A stretch of DNA of 64,000 nucleotides from CALFMR01 sp035550595 (GTDB taxonomy: Bacteria > Acidobacteriota > Vicinamibacteria > Vicinamibacterales > SCN-69-37), in NCBI GenBank assembly GCA_035550595.1, contig DASZOV010000059.1:1-64000 (forward strand), in the 5' to 3' direction. The notes beneath the pieces were generated by a model that saw only the letters and a list, made by a program, of their open reading frames with translations, was not told the DNA's origin and made no database searches. A program made the position numbers and the translations under genes. Positions 52,630-61,463 of this stretch are shown here, piece after piece (position 1 is the first letter of the stretch; each line of letters opens with the position of its first letter).

Positions 52630-54026
52630 AAGCGCGTATCCATTTCATCGGCATCTGCGGCACGGCGATGGCCACGCTCGCAGCCATGCTCAAGGCGCGC
52701 GGTCATGATGTGCAGGGCTCCGATCATGCCGTGTATCCGCCGATGAGCGACTTTCTCGCGCGCGAAGAGATTCGCGTGCTCGACGGCTACGATGCTGAGC
52801 ACATCACGCCGGAGATCGATCTGGTCGTCATCGGCAACGCGATCTCGCGCGGCAATCCTGAGCTCGAGGAAGTGCTCGATCGCAAGATTCATTACGTGTC
52901 GCTGCCCGAGGCCGTGCGCGATCACTTCCTCTGGCAGTCGCGCTCGATTGTCATCGCTGGTACGCACGGCAAGACAACGACGACGGCGCTGGCCGGGTGG
53001 CTGTTGACGGCGGGTGGGCTCGATCCGAGCGTGCTCGTCGGCGGCATCGCGCACAACTTCGGTGGCAGCTATCGCCTCGGGTCCGGCCGCGACTTCGTCA
53101 TCGAAGGCGACGAGTACGACAGCGCGTTCTTCGACAAGACGGCCAAGTTCCTCAAGTACCTCCCGGACATCGTCGTCGTCGGTAACCTCGAGTACGACCA
53201 CGCCGACATCTACCCGGACATGGAAACGCTGCGCACGGCGTTCCGGCGGCTGCTCACGATCGTGCCTCGGCACGGGCGCGTGTTCATTGGCGCCGACAGT
53301 CCAGAGGCAGCGGCGCTCGCGACGAATGCACGTGGCCGCGTCGAAACGTTCGGGATCGACGGCACGGCCGACTGGCGCGCGACGGGCATCGCGCCGGCGG
53401 CAGGGAAGATGCGCTTCGAGGTCTCGCACGGCGACCAGCCATTCGGGACGTTCGAGTCGCCGCTCTTCGGCGTCCACAACGTGCGCAACGCTCTCGTTGC
53501 GATTGCGGTCGGCGCGGCCGTGGGCCTGTCCGCGGAGGAGATGCGGAAGGGGCTCCTGGGTTTCACGGGCGTGCGACGCCGGCTCGAGCGTCGAGGCGAG
53601 GCGGGTGGCGTCACGGTGTTCGACGACTTCGCGCACCATCCGACCGCGATTCTCGAGACGCTCCGCGCCGTCCGCGCGTCGTACCCGGACCGGCGCATCT
53701 GGGCGATCTTCGAGCCGCGATCCGCGACCTCATGCCGGCGCGTGTTCCAGGACGACTTCGCCAGCGCCTTCATCGAGTCAGGCGCGGATGAGATTCTGCT
53801 GCCAGCCGTCTTCCGCGCGTCGCTCCCTGAAGACGAGCGGCTGTCGGTCGAGCAGCTCGTCGACGACATCGCGCGCGCCGGCCGGCACGCGCGGTACGTG
53901 CCGAAGGTCGACGACATCGTCAAGACGATTGTCGACGAAGCGCGCGAGGGCGATCTCGTCGTCGTCATGTCGAACGGCGGCTTCGAGGGCATTCACGACA
54001 AGCTGCTCGCGGCGCTCACACGATGA
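52626..54026 (+). CDS. mpl: UDP-N-acetylmuramate:L-alanyl-gamma-D-glutamyl-meso-DAP ligase Mpl
   Basis: A 466-residue Mur ligase attaching recycled tripeptide to UDP-MurNAc. N-terminal IHFIGICGTAMATLAAMLKA, P-loop IAGTHGKTTTTALAGW, EGDEYDSAFFDKTAKFLKYL (an Mpl signature), and the C-terminal domain with FDDFAHHPTAILETLRAVRA. The spacing of domains and the KFLKY motif separate it from MurC. It overlaps ldcA and murB by ATGA. Confidence 0.95.
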   Translation: MKARIHFIGICGTAMATLAAMLKARGHDVQGSDHAVYPPMSDFLAREEIRVLDGYDAEHITPEIDLVVIGNAISRGNPELEEVLDRKIHYVSLPEAVRDHFLWQSRSIVIAGTHGKTTTTALAGWLLTAGGLDPSVLVGGIAHNFGGSYRLGSGRDFVIEGDEYDSAFFDKTAKFLKYLPDIVVVGNLEYDHADIYPDMETLRTAFRRLLTIVPRHGRVFIGADSPEAAALATNARGRVETFGIDGTADWRATGIAPAAGKMRFEVSHGDQPFGTFESPLFGVHNVRNALVAIAVGAAVGLSAEEMRKGLLGFTGVRRRLERRGEAGGVTVFDDFAHHPTAILETLRAVRASYPDRRIWAIFEPRSATSCRRVFQDDFASAFIESGADEILLPAVFRASLPEDERLSVEQLVDDIARAGRHARYVPKVDDIVKTIVDEAREGDLVVVMSNGGFEGIHDKLLAALTR

Positions 54027-54973
54027 CCGACGCCACTCGCCGGCGCGTTGACAGCGAACTGCGCGCGATCGCGGGGGACGCCTTCGTCCACGCCGATGAT
54101 CCGCTTGCGCCGCTGACGACGTTTCACATCGGCGGTCCGGCGGATTGGCGGGTCGATATCACGTCGGTCGACGCGCTCGTTGCGGTGCTGCGCCTGGCGG
54201 CCGACGCGGACGTCCCGGTGACGATGATCGGCGGCGGATCGAACGTGCTCGTCGCGGATGCCGGCGTCCGAGGGATCGTCGTGCGCTTGCGCGCCATGGG
54301 CATCTCGCAGCCCGCGCCGGACGTCGTGCGTGCCGAGGCCGGTGTGACGATCAACGGCCTCGTGCGATGGACGATTGGCCGCGGCCTCGCCGGTCTCGAG
54401 CCGTGGGCCGGCACGCCCGGGACAGTCGGCGGCGCCGTTCATGGCAACGCGCATTGGCAGGGACGAAACGCCGGCGACCTCGGCCGTACGTTCCATCTGG
54501 TCTCGCGGACGGGTGAACGGCGCGCGGTTGCCGCGTCCGAGATGGCGTTCGCCTATGATGCAAGCCGGCTCCAGCACAGCGGCGAGATCCTCGTCGCGGC
54601 CGACTTCGTCGTGTCGCCGGCCGATCCCGCCGCGCTGCGTGAAACCGCTCGCGCGTCGCTCGCCTATCGCAAGCGCACGCAGCCGCTCGCGATGCCGAGC
54701 GCGGGGTGCGTGTTCCAGAATCCCGACCGCGCGCGCGATCCGGTCCCGGCCGATCGGCCGGCGTCGGCTGGAGCACTGGTGGACGCCGCGGGCTTGAAGG
54801 GGTACCGCGTAGGTGGCGCGATGATCTCGCCGACGCACGCGAACTTCGTCGTGAATGCCGGCGACGCAACGGCGCATGACGTCTGTGCGCTCGTCGCGCG
54901 GGCGCGAGCAGCGGTGCGAGATCGATTCGGCGTCGAGTTGCGCGACGAACTGGTGTATCTGGGAACGGAGTGA
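54023..54973 (+). CDS. murB: UDP-N-acetylenolpyruvoylglucosamine reductase
   Basis: A 316-residue FAD enzyme reducing enolpyruvyl-UDP-GlcNAc to UDP-MurNAc. FAD motifs MIGGGSNVLVADAGVRGIVV and AGTPGTVGGAVHGNAHW, then YRKRTQPLAMPSAGCVFQNP with the catalytic Ser, and AGLKGYRVGGAMISPTHANF near the C-terminus. Its TGA is one base before the murA ATG. Confidence 0.95.
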   Translation: MTDATRRRVDSELRAIAGDAFVHADDPLAPLTTFHIGGPADWRVDITSVDALVAVLRLAADADVPVTMIGGGSNVLVADAGVRGIVVRLRAMGISQPAPDVVRAEAGVTINGLVRWTIGRGLAGLEPWAGTPGTVGGAVHGNAHWQGRNAGDLGRTFHLVSRTGERRAVAASEMAFAYDASRLQHSGEILVAADFVVSPADPAALRETARASLAYRKRTQPLAMPSAGCVFQNPDRARDPVPADRPASAGALVDAAGLKGYRVGGAMISPTHANFVVNAGDATAHDVCALVARARAAVRDRFGVELRDELVYLGTE

Positions 54974-54974
54974 G

Positions 54975-56237
54975 ATGGCTGAACTGCTGATCCACGGCGG
55001 CCGCCGCCTGTCGGGCCGCGTCGACGTCGAGGGGAACAAGAACGCGGCGCTGCCGCTCCTGGCCGCGTGTCTGCTGACGACGGAGACCTGCGAGATCCGC
55101 AACGTCCCGCACATCCGCGACGTGGCCGTGATGATCGATCTCCTGCAGTCGCTCGGCGCGACGGTCGAGGGACGCGGGACGTCGACGCTGCGCGTGACGT
55201 GCCGCGACATCCGGTCACCGGAGCCAGACCCGAAGCTCGTCGGCAAGCTGCGCGGATCGGTGCTGCTCCTCGGCGCGCTGCTCGGACGTCAGAAACGAGC
55301 GGTGATCGCGCCGCCCGGCGGCGACTTTCCAGCGCGGCGCTCGATTGCCACGCACCTGCGTGCCCTCGTCGCGCTCGGCGCGCGTATCGTCGACACCCCG
55401 GCCGGGCACGCGATCGAAGCGCCCGATGGACTTGCCGGTGCGTCGATGTATCTCGTCGAAGCGTCGGTCACCGGCACCGAGACGGCGTTGCTCGCTGCGG
55501 CGCAGGCATCAGGACCAACCGAGATTCGGAACGCCGCTTGCGAGCCGCACGTCGCCGAGCTGTGCCGCTTCCTCGCCGCTATGGGTGTGGGCGTCGAAGG
55601 GATTGGCACGTCGACGATTCGCATTGCGCCGCCCGGCCGCCTGACCGGCGCGACGCACGTCCTGCGCGGCGATTACATCGAAGCCGCGTCCTGGGCGGTC
55701 GTGGCGGCCGTCACCGGTGGCGAAGTCGAGGTCACCGGCGTTCACGAGCAGGACCTCGAGCCCATCGCGGCCGTGCTCGCCGAACTGCACCTGCGCTTCG
55801 AGCTCGAAGACAACCGCTTCGCCGTCTTCCCATCGTCGCTCGTCGGCGCGCGCCGCATCACGACGGGGCTTTGGCCGGGCTTCCCGAGCGACATCGTCAG
55901 CCTCGTCACCGTGCTCGCCACGCAGGCGACAGGCGGGACGCTCGTCCACGACTGGATGTACGAGCTGCGCCTGTTCGCGCTCGAACAGTTGAGCGCGATG
56001 CGCGCGGATCTGTTCCTCTGCGATCCTCACCGGATCATCGTGACCGGCCCGACGAAGCTGCGCGGCCGCACGCTCGACAGCCGCGACATCCGATCCGGCA
56101 TGGCCCTGATCGCCGCCGCCCTCGCCGCCGAAGGCCAGAGCACGGTGCTCGAAATCGAGACCGTCGAACGCGGCTACCAGGATGTCGTCGAACGCCTGCG
56201 CGCCCTGGGGGCGGATGTGGCGAGGCAGGAAGACTGA
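54975..56237 (+). CDS. murA: UDP-N-acetylglucosamine 1-carboxyvinyltransferase with Asp117
   Basis: A 420-residue enolpyruvyl transferase starting muramic acid synthesis. The fold and RVDVEGNKNAALPLLAACLL, the KLRGSVLLLGALL region and C-terminal GFPSDIVSLVTVLATQATGG are typical. The catalytic loop reads IAPPGGDFPARRSIATHLRA: the usual Cys (GGC) is Asp117 (GAC at 55323-55325), as in the naturally fosfomycin-resistant MurA of Mycobacterium tuberculosis. The following RPxDxH is also changed to RSIATH. It may be a divergent but functional MurA; no second copy is in the window. Confidence 0.92.
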   Translation: MAELLIHGGRRLSGRVDVEGNKNAALPLLAACLLTTETCEIRNVPHIRDVAVMIDLLQSLGATVEGRGTSTLRVTCRDIRSPEPDPKLVGKLRGSVLLLGALLGRQKRAVIAPPGGDFPARRSIATHLRALVALGARIVDTPAGHAIEAPDGLAGASMYLVEASVTGTETALLAAAQASGPTEIRNAACEPHVAELCRFLAAMGVGVEGIGTSTIRIAPPGRLTGATHVLRGDYIEAASWAVVAAVTGGEVEVTGVHEQDLEPIAAVLAELHLRFELEDNRFAVFPSSLVGARRITTGLWPGFPSDIVSLVTVLATQATGGTLVHDWMYELRLFALEQLSAMRADLFLCDPHRIIVTGPTKLRGRTLDSRDIRSGMALIAAALAAEGQSTVLEIETVERGYQDVVERLRALGADVARQED

Positions 56238-56269
56238 GGACGGGGATCAGGCGATAGGGGACAGAACAA

Positions 56270-56410
56270 AAAAGATGACAATCGCGAAACCCCAAGCGTA
56301 GCGAGGGCGTTGAGCATCAAGAAAGATGACACCGCGAGGCCCCGAACGAAGTGAGGGCGCCGAAGCGCGTGGCGTTGGGGGTGCCCCAACGCATTGCAAA
56401 AAAGATGACA
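56270..56410 (+). repeat. family A hairpin repeat (one partial plus one full unit)
   Basis: In the convergent gap between murA and the secretin gene. A partial unit (56270-56321) begins AAAAAAGATGACAATCGCGA and lacks the hairpin. A full unit (56322-56410) has arms GCGTTGGGG (56372-56380) and CCCCAACGC (56384-56392) with a GTG loop and ends AAAAAAGATGAC. The flanking 56411-56467 is unique sequence with no feature seen. Confidence 0.8.
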
Positions 56411-56467
56411 GGGACACGTCTGTCCTCTAAGCCTGAAGGCCCAGGGCTCCACGAACGATCGGAGAGC

Positions 56468-58267
56468 CTACTGTCCGCCGAAGCTCCCCGCGCCGGTCTC
56501 GCCACTCGGCGTCGTCCCCGACGGCGTCGGCGCCGGCACGGCGGACGGCGCCCTCGGCGGCGCCTGCACGGGGCGCACGCCCAGCGAAGCCGTCGGGCCC
56601 GTGTCGAGCGGCAGCCGCAGCGGCCGCAGGTCCTCCGCTGACAAATCCAGCACGCGCACGATGTGCGGCGTCAGCATGACGACGACGTCGGTTTGCTCGG
56701 CTTCCTTGTGGTTGCGAGCGAAGAGCTTGCCGAGCACCGGGACGTCGCCGAGACCCGGGATCGTCTCGTGTTCGGTCCGCTCGTCTTCGCGGATGAGTCC
56801 GGCGAGGATGTTCGTCTCGCCGTCCTTCAGTCGAATCGACGTCGTCACGTTGCGTTGCCCGAACGTGGGTAGCCCGTTGTACCCGGCGGCGCCGAGACTG
56901 CTCAGCTCGATGTTCAGCGCCAGCGTTACGTCGTCATTGGGATGCGTGCGTGGCGTGATGCCGATGTTCACGCCAATCGTCTCGTAGTCGAACTGCGTCT
57001 GCGGTTGGATGGCTGCGCCGCCCTGCGCGATGGGCGTGATCGTCAACCGCGGCACCGGCACGCGCTGGCCGAAGCTCGCCGTGGCCGTCGTCCCGTCCGT
57101 GATGCGGATGTGCGGGTTGGCGAGGATGCGCGTCCGCGAATCAGTTTTCAGCAGCCGGTAGTACAGCGCCGGGATGTTCGTCATGAGCACGTTCGACTGG
57201 CTGAGCGTGCGCAGCGTGCTGAGCGAGATGCCGTTGGTCGAGTTGACGTCGGCCGAGCCGTCGATGCCCGGCGATCCAGGCGACGCAATCTGCAGCCCGT
57301 ACTCGCGAAGCGCCGTGCGGTCGACCTCGAGCACTTCGACGTCGACGACGACTTCGGGCCGCGCCTTGTCGAACGCGCTGAGGAAGCGGCCGATGACGTT
57401 CAGCCGTTCGGGCGTATCGCGCACGAGGATCATGTTCGTGCCCGTGACCGGCGCGATGTAGCGCGTGTCGGCGACGATGCGCAGCGCGTCGATCGTTTCC
57501 TTGAGGTCGGCGTTCTGCACGGTGAACTCGCGCAGCACCTCGTCGGTGTACTGCCGGCGCTTGGGCGGCGTGTCGGGGGCGACGACGATCGCCGACGGGG
57601 CGGTCACGTGGTAGAAGGTGTGCGTCGCGCGTCCCACTTCATCGAGCGCGCGAGTGAGCGTCATGCCGTTCAGTAAGCTGGCGGGCGCCGGCAGATCCTC
57701 GACGTCTGGATCGAACGTCACCGAGATGTGGCCGAGTCGCGCGAGCAAAAGATAGAGGCTGCGGACGGTCAACTGGCTGCCGGTCGCAATTTCGGACGGC
57801 AGCGTAGTGTCGGGCAGCGTGTCGCCGGCGGGTGGCAGATCGCGTGTGCTCTCGATGAGCGACTCGAGGCGCGTCTCGCCGTTCTCCGGCCGGCTGAGCT
57901 GCTCGCGCAGCGCGATGCGCACGCGCCGCAGCTCGGTTTCGACTTCCTCGCTCGTCGGATTCAGTTCGTTGGCGAGCTGCAGCTCGACGAGCGCGTCCTG
58001 ATCGCGGCCCTGGCTCGAGAGCCGACGGCCGCGCAGGAGGTGCGCTTCGGAGGCGCGGAGCCGGGATCGCTCGAGGCCGAGTTGCGCGTCCCGGTCGCGT
58101 GGACGGTCGCGCACGGCGCGCTGGTAGTTGGCGACCGCGAGATCGTAGTCGCGCAGATCCTCGGCCGCTTGGCCTTGCTTGAGGGCCGTCGAGGCGCAGG
58201 CCGAGAGCGTCGCGGCCAGGATCGCGGCGAGCGTGGCTCGCGCCAGGCGGCGGACCGGCAGGGTCAT
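56468..58267 (-). CDS. secretin-family lipoprotein with TPR N-terminus
   Basis: A 599-residue outer-membrane protein related to GspD/PilQ/BfpB. Signal peptide with lipobox LSAC (Cys24), TPR-like helical repeats (about 30-140), secretin N domains with the NADLKETIDALRIVADTRY and TNMILVRDTPERLNVIGRFL segments, and the secretin pore domain (about 310-545) with ILAGLIREDERTEHETIPGL and GDVPVLGKLFARN. The C-terminus is Pro/Ser/Thr-rich. The start is ATG 58267, overlapping the lolA stop (ATGA). No other type II or pilus genes are adjacent. Confidence 0.88.
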   Translation of the reverse strand: MTLPVRRLARATLAAILAATLSACASTALKQGQAAEDLRDYDLAVANYQRAVRDRPRDRDAQLGLERSRLRASEAHLLRGRRLSSQGRDQDALVELQLANELNPTSEEVETELRRVRIALREQLSRPENGETRLESLIESTRDLPPAGDTLPDTTLPSEIATGSQLTVRSLYLLLARLGHISVTFDPDVEDLPAPASLLNGMTLTRALDEVGRATHTFYHVTAPSAIVVAPDTPPKRRQYTDEVLREFTVQNADLKETIDALRIVADTRYIAPVTGTNMILVRDTPERLNVIGRFLSAFDKARPEVVVDVEVLEVDRTALREYGLQIASPGSPGIDGSADVNSTNGISLSTLRTLSQSNVLMTNIPALYYRLLKTDSRTRILANPHIRITDGTTATASFGQRVPVPRLTITPIAQGGAAIQPQTQFDYETIGVNIGITPRTHPNDDVTLALNIELSSLGAAGYNGLPTFGQRNVTTSIRLKDGETNILAGLIREDERTEHETIPGLGDVPVLGKLFARNHKEAEQTDVVVMLTPHIVRVLDLSAEDLRPLRLPLDTGPTASLGVRPVQAPPRAPSAVPAPTPSGTTPSGETGAGSFGGQ

Positions 58268-58920
58268 CGACGGATGTCCACGCCTCGCGGGATCGCGAAC
58301 TCGAACGCGCGGTCGGGGATCCCGCGGTTCTCGCGCAGGTTGGTGAACGTGAACGTCCGCACGCCGCCCTGGTCGTCGACGATGACGAGCGTGCGCCAGA
58401 TGAGCGAGCGCGCGTCGACGCCGAGCGTCAGCGAGACGAAGTCGGACTGCGGCGTCTTCGGCTTCAGCGTGACGCGGACTTCGCCGGACGGCGAGGGAGC
58501 GTCGGGTTGGCTCGCAGCAAAATCACGCGTGAGATCGCCGCGGCCGGTCAGATAGAGGAGCGCCGTCGAACGATCGCCGGGTTTGGGGAACGGCGTGACT
58601 TGGACGTATTTGTCTTTCGGAAAGTACGCGTAGATCTCGACGCCGTCCGAGACGACCTCGCTGCGGTTGCCGGTCTGGAACGTCCAGCGCATCCGGCCCG
58701 GCTTCTTGACGAGGACGTGGCCTTTGTCGACGGCCGACTGCGGCGTGAGCCCACTCGACTGTTCGAGCGTGAAGTCGGCTTCGAAGTCGCGAACGGAGGC
58801 ATAGTGCGCCTGGATGCGCGCGGCGACGTCGGCGGGGGAGGACCCCGACTGTGCGCGCGGTGCGGCGGCCGAAAGGCCCAGAATCGTCAGAAGGACCGCC
58901 GCGGCCCGCAGAATCGGCAT
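58264..58920 (-). CDS. lolA: outer-membrane lipoprotein carrier protein LolA
   Basis: A 218-residue periplasmic chaperone carrying lipoproteins to the outer membrane. Signal peptide (MPILRAAAVLLTILGLSAAA), then the LolA beta-barrel with VRDFEADFTLEQ, VKKPGRMRWTFQTG and VVSDGVEIYAYFPKDKYVQV. Full length. The ATG at 58920 lies 5 nt after TATGAT, so the transcript could be leaderless. It overlaps the secretin gene. Confidence 0.93.
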   Translation of the reverse strand: MPILRAAAVLLTILGLSAAAPRAQSGSSPADVAARIQAHYASVRDFEADFTLEQSSGLTPQSAVDKGHVLVKKPGRMRWTFQTGNRSEVVSDGVEIYAYFPKDKYVQVTPFPKPGDRSTALLYLTGRGDLTRDFAASQPDAPSPSGEVRVTLKPKTPQSDFVSLTLGVDARSLIWRTLVIVDDQGGVRTFTFTNLRENRGIPDRAFEFAIPRGVDIRR

Positions 58921-58925
58921 GCGCC

Positions 58926-58931
58926 ATCATA
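58926..58931 (-). promoter_or_regulatory. -10 box of a leaderless lolA promoter
   Basis: TATGAT on the minus strand, then GGCGC, then ATG. A start 6-7 nt after the hexamer would fall on the A of ATG. The GHMP kinase gene has the same 5-nt spacing. Confidence 0.5.
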
Positions 58932-58937
58932 GCGCGC

Positions 58938-59006
58938 AGCGCGAAGGCCGCGAAGGTGAGGAAGGCCTCGCGAAGGCGTCTCGCGCGAAGACGCGAAGAC
59001 GCGAAG
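58938..59006. repeat. family D GCGAAG-rich repeats
   Basis: Several imperfect copies of GCGCGAAGACGCGAAG and CCTCGCGAAGGCGTC upstream of lolA; a smaller run is at about 59130-59150. Confidence 0.55.
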
Positions 59007-59101
59007 AAAAAAAGTTGATACCGCGAGGCCCCGAACGTAGTGAGGGCGCCGAAGCGCGTGGCGTTGGGGGTGGGGCCCCAACGCACTGCAAAGAAGGTGA
59101 C
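59006..59101 (+). repeat. family A hairpin repeat (full unit)
   Basis: From AAAAAAAGTTGATACCGCGA to GCAAAGAAGGTGAC. The hairpin arms are GCGTTGGGG and CCCCAACGC, as in the 56322 copy but with the longer 6-base loop. It lies between lolA and the PilZ gene. Confidence 0.8.
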
Positions 59102-59159
59102 TGGCCCTGCCGCCCAGACCCCAGCGCAACAAAGCGCGAAGGCGCGCGATGACTGCCTT

Positions 59160-59540
59160 CTACTCGAACGCCAGCGTCGACGTGACGGCGTCGAGCAGGA
59201 TCGCGACGCCTTGATCGGCGTGGTCGCGATCGAGCAGGAACTCGAAGCCCGAGATGAAGCGTTCGGTGCCGGCCGGGCTCGTGATGGCGCGTGTGTGGAC
59301 CGATCGCGCCGTGAGAACGACGACGTCGCCACGTTCGGTCGTGAAGCGGAAGACGTGGACCGAGCCGATGGGGAACGTCCAGTCGCACTCGACCGAGAAC
59401 CCGCCGGCGCCGAGCTCTCGCACCTGCAGTGACAGGCGCCATGCGACGACCTGGCCGTGCAGTTGGCCGAGCACCTCGATGCGCGGCGTGGCACGACGCG
59501 ATCGGGACTGATCGGGCGTGGTCGGAAGCGGTTCGTTCAT
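59160..59540 (-). CDS. PilZ-like domain protein
   Basis: A 126-residue cytoplasmic protein. RSRRATPRIEVLG (RxxxR-type) and VRELGAGGFSVE (a D/NxSxxG-like element with Glu-Leu instead) match the c-di-GMP-binding PilZ motifs, but the second is degenerate, so binding is uncertain. In-frame starts at 59573 (ATG) and 59603 (TTG) are possible; 59540 gives the usual short lead before RxxxR. It is divergent from the carboxypeptidase-like gene. Confidence 0.65.
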   Translation of the reverse strand: MNEPLPTTPDQSRSRRATPRIEVLGQLHGQVVAWRLSLQVRELGAGGFSVECDWTFPIGSVHVFRFTTERGDVVVLTARSVHTRAITSPAGTERFISGFEFLLDRDHADQGVAILLDAVTSTLAFE

Positions 59541-59748
59541 GAGACCCGGCGACTCTTCGGTGTGATCACGCATTCGAAACCATGGACGTCTGACAAGAGC
59601 CAATCAACCCGCGTGCCAGCTCGCGCGGCGGTACTGGCCCCGAGCCACGCCGTCTCCGCGCCGCCTCCTGTTGTCCATCATGGTCGATGCCGACGAGAGT
59701 TGGGAGCCGAATGACAGAATCGGCGGCCGGCGACACCGACCGAGAGCG

Positions 59749-59754
59749 TATACT
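59749..59754 (+). promoter_or_regulatory. possible -10 of the carboxypeptidase-regulatory-like operon
   Basis: TATACT, 29 nt before the ATG at 59784, without a good -35. The rest of the gap 59541-59783 shows nothing recognisable. Confidence 0.35.
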
Positions 59755-59783
59755 CGCGAGGTCCCAACGCACGGGCGATCGCC

Positions 59784-61463
59784 ATGCCGGCACTGTCGGT
59801 TGCGTGGTTCGGCGCATTCCTGCTGGTCGTCCCTGCGCTCATCGCGCCAGGAACGCTGCACGGACGGGTCGCCCGTGACGACACCGGTGCGCCGGTGCCG
59901 CACGCTCGCATCGTTGCCGCCAAGGTTGGAGGCCCGCTGTCCGACTATCGCGCGGTCGTCGCCGACGCGACCGGCGGTTTCCAGTTCATCGACCTCGCGC
60001 CTGGACGCTATCGCATCTACGCCGAGCGGGAAGGCTACCTCCGCGGCGAGTACGGACGACGTCTCTCATCCTCGCTTGGTACCCCGGTGTCGGTCGCCGC
60101 CGGTCAGACGTCGGCCGCCATCGTCGTGACGATGACGCCCACGGCCGCGATCGCGGGGCACGTCGACGAAGAGGGCCAGTCGGCGGCGCACGTCTGGGTA
60201 CGCGCACTGAAGTCGCGATTCGTGGATGGACGCCGCACGCTCAGCGTCGCCGCGTACGCGGCGACCGATGATCGCGGTGGGTATCGGCTGTTCGATCTTC
60301 CGCCCGGCCGATACGTCGTCAGTGCCATTCCACAGACGAGACCACGCATCGAGAACAGCGAGATCGTCACCCCGACGGTGCCGAGCCGCGCGAATGGCAA
60401 TCGCTCGAAAGTTCGGATGCCGCTGACTGCGGACAACGTCAGCACGATGACCGGTCGGCCGGGTGTGTATCCCGCGATCTACTATCCGAGCACGACCGAT
60501 GTGGAGCGCGCCGCGGTTCTCGACATCACGGCCGGCGACGTGCGCAGTGGAATCGACTTCACCGTCGCACGAGGCACCGTGTTCCACATCCGCGGCCGCG
60601 TGACGACCACCGTCGCCTCGGCGTCCGGCATCATCGTCAGTGCAGCGCCGGTCGTCATGAGCACGAATCCGGCCGTCCTTACACGGCATCTGGCCGCGGC
60701 AGGTGAATTTGATCTCGATGGCCTGCTACCAGGAATCTACACCGTATTTGCACAGACGACGACCGGTCCAGCGCAACTGTTCGTATCGACGCCGCTGCAA
60801 GTCGATCATGACGTCGATGGCGTCTCGCTCGTGCTGCAGCCGGGCACGAGAATCGCCGGGCACGTATCGGTTGACGGCGTCCCTGGCGTCGGCGGCCGAT
60901 CGATGCACGTCGGACTGACGCGGCACGTCCCACCAATCTGGGGCTATGGCATCGTGCCCGTCCAACCCGATGGGGCGTTCGCGTTCTCGAACGTCTCGCC
61001 TGGCGATTACGACGTGCGCGTCCTGTTGCCACGCGCTGATCGATCGTTGTGGGTTGAGGCCGAGCGCTTCGACGGTGCCAGCGTCCTCGACTCACCGATC
61101 CATGTCGAGCCCGGTCGTGCGGTACATGACTTCGATCTCGTGCTGAACTCGGCGACGGCGGCGTTGGATGCGCTCGTGCTCGATGACCGGCAGCAGCCGG
61201 CGGCCGGTGTCCTCGTCATCGCGGTGCCAGAGTCAGGTCGCCGAGGACGTTCCGATCGCTATCGTTGGGCGGTGACCGACACGACGGGCCGCGCGCACGT
61301 CGAGGGCCTGGAGCCCGGCGAATACACCGTCTTCGCATCGACTCGCCTGAACGCCGACGACTGGCAGGATCCGGACGTCCTTGCGCGTCACGCCTCCGAA
61401 GGCCACGACGTGCGCCTGTCAGACGGCGGCGCCGTCCGGCTCACGCTAAGAGCCACACCATGA
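59784..61463 (+). CDS. carboxypeptidase-regulatory-like (Cna-B-like) exported protein
   Basis: A 559-residue secreted or surface protein. An N-terminal hydrophobic segment (SVAWFGAFLLVVPALIAPG) acts as a signal peptide. Several beta-sandwich repeats follow, each with a pattern like GRVARDDTGAPVPHARIVA and GGFQFIDLAPGRYRIYAERE, typical of CarboxypepD_reg/Cna-B folds. No catalytic peptidase domain or TonB-receptor barrel is attached. Such proteins are abundant in Acidobacteriota; the role is unknown. The end overlaps the next gene (ATGA). Confidence 0.8.
   Translation: MPALSVAWFGAFLLVVPALIAPGTLHGRVARDDTGAPVPHARIVAAKVGGPLSDYRAVVADATGGFQFIDLAPGRYRIYAEREGYLRGEYGRRLSSSLGTPVSVAAGQTSAAIVVTMTPTAAIAGHVDEEGQSAAHVWVRALKSRFVDGRRTLSVAAYAATDDRGGYRLFDLPPGRYVVSAIPQTRPRIENSEIVTPTVPSRANGNRSKVRMPLTADNVSTMTGRPGVYPAIYYPSTTDVERAAVLDITAGDVRSGIDFTVARGTVFHIRGRVTTTVASASGIIVSAAPVVMSTNPAVLTRHLAAAGEFDLDGLLPGIYTVFAQTTTGPAQLFVSTPLQVDHDVDGVSLVLQPGTRIAGHVSVDGVPGVGGRSMHVGLTRHVPPIWGYGIVPVQPDGAFAFSNVSPGDYDVRVLLPRADRSLWVEAERFDGASVLDSPIHVEPGRAVHDFDLVLNSATAALDALVLDDRQQPAAGVLVIAVPESGRRGRSDRYRWAVTDTTGRAHVEGLEPGEYTVFASTRLNADDWQDPDVLARHASEGHDVRLSDGGAVRLTLRATP

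Noticed and set aside
59541..59603. Longer PilZ-like protein from the TTG at 59603 or ATG at 59573
   Set aside because: No ribosome site at either and the extra residues do not resemble the family; 59540 is preferred but not proven.
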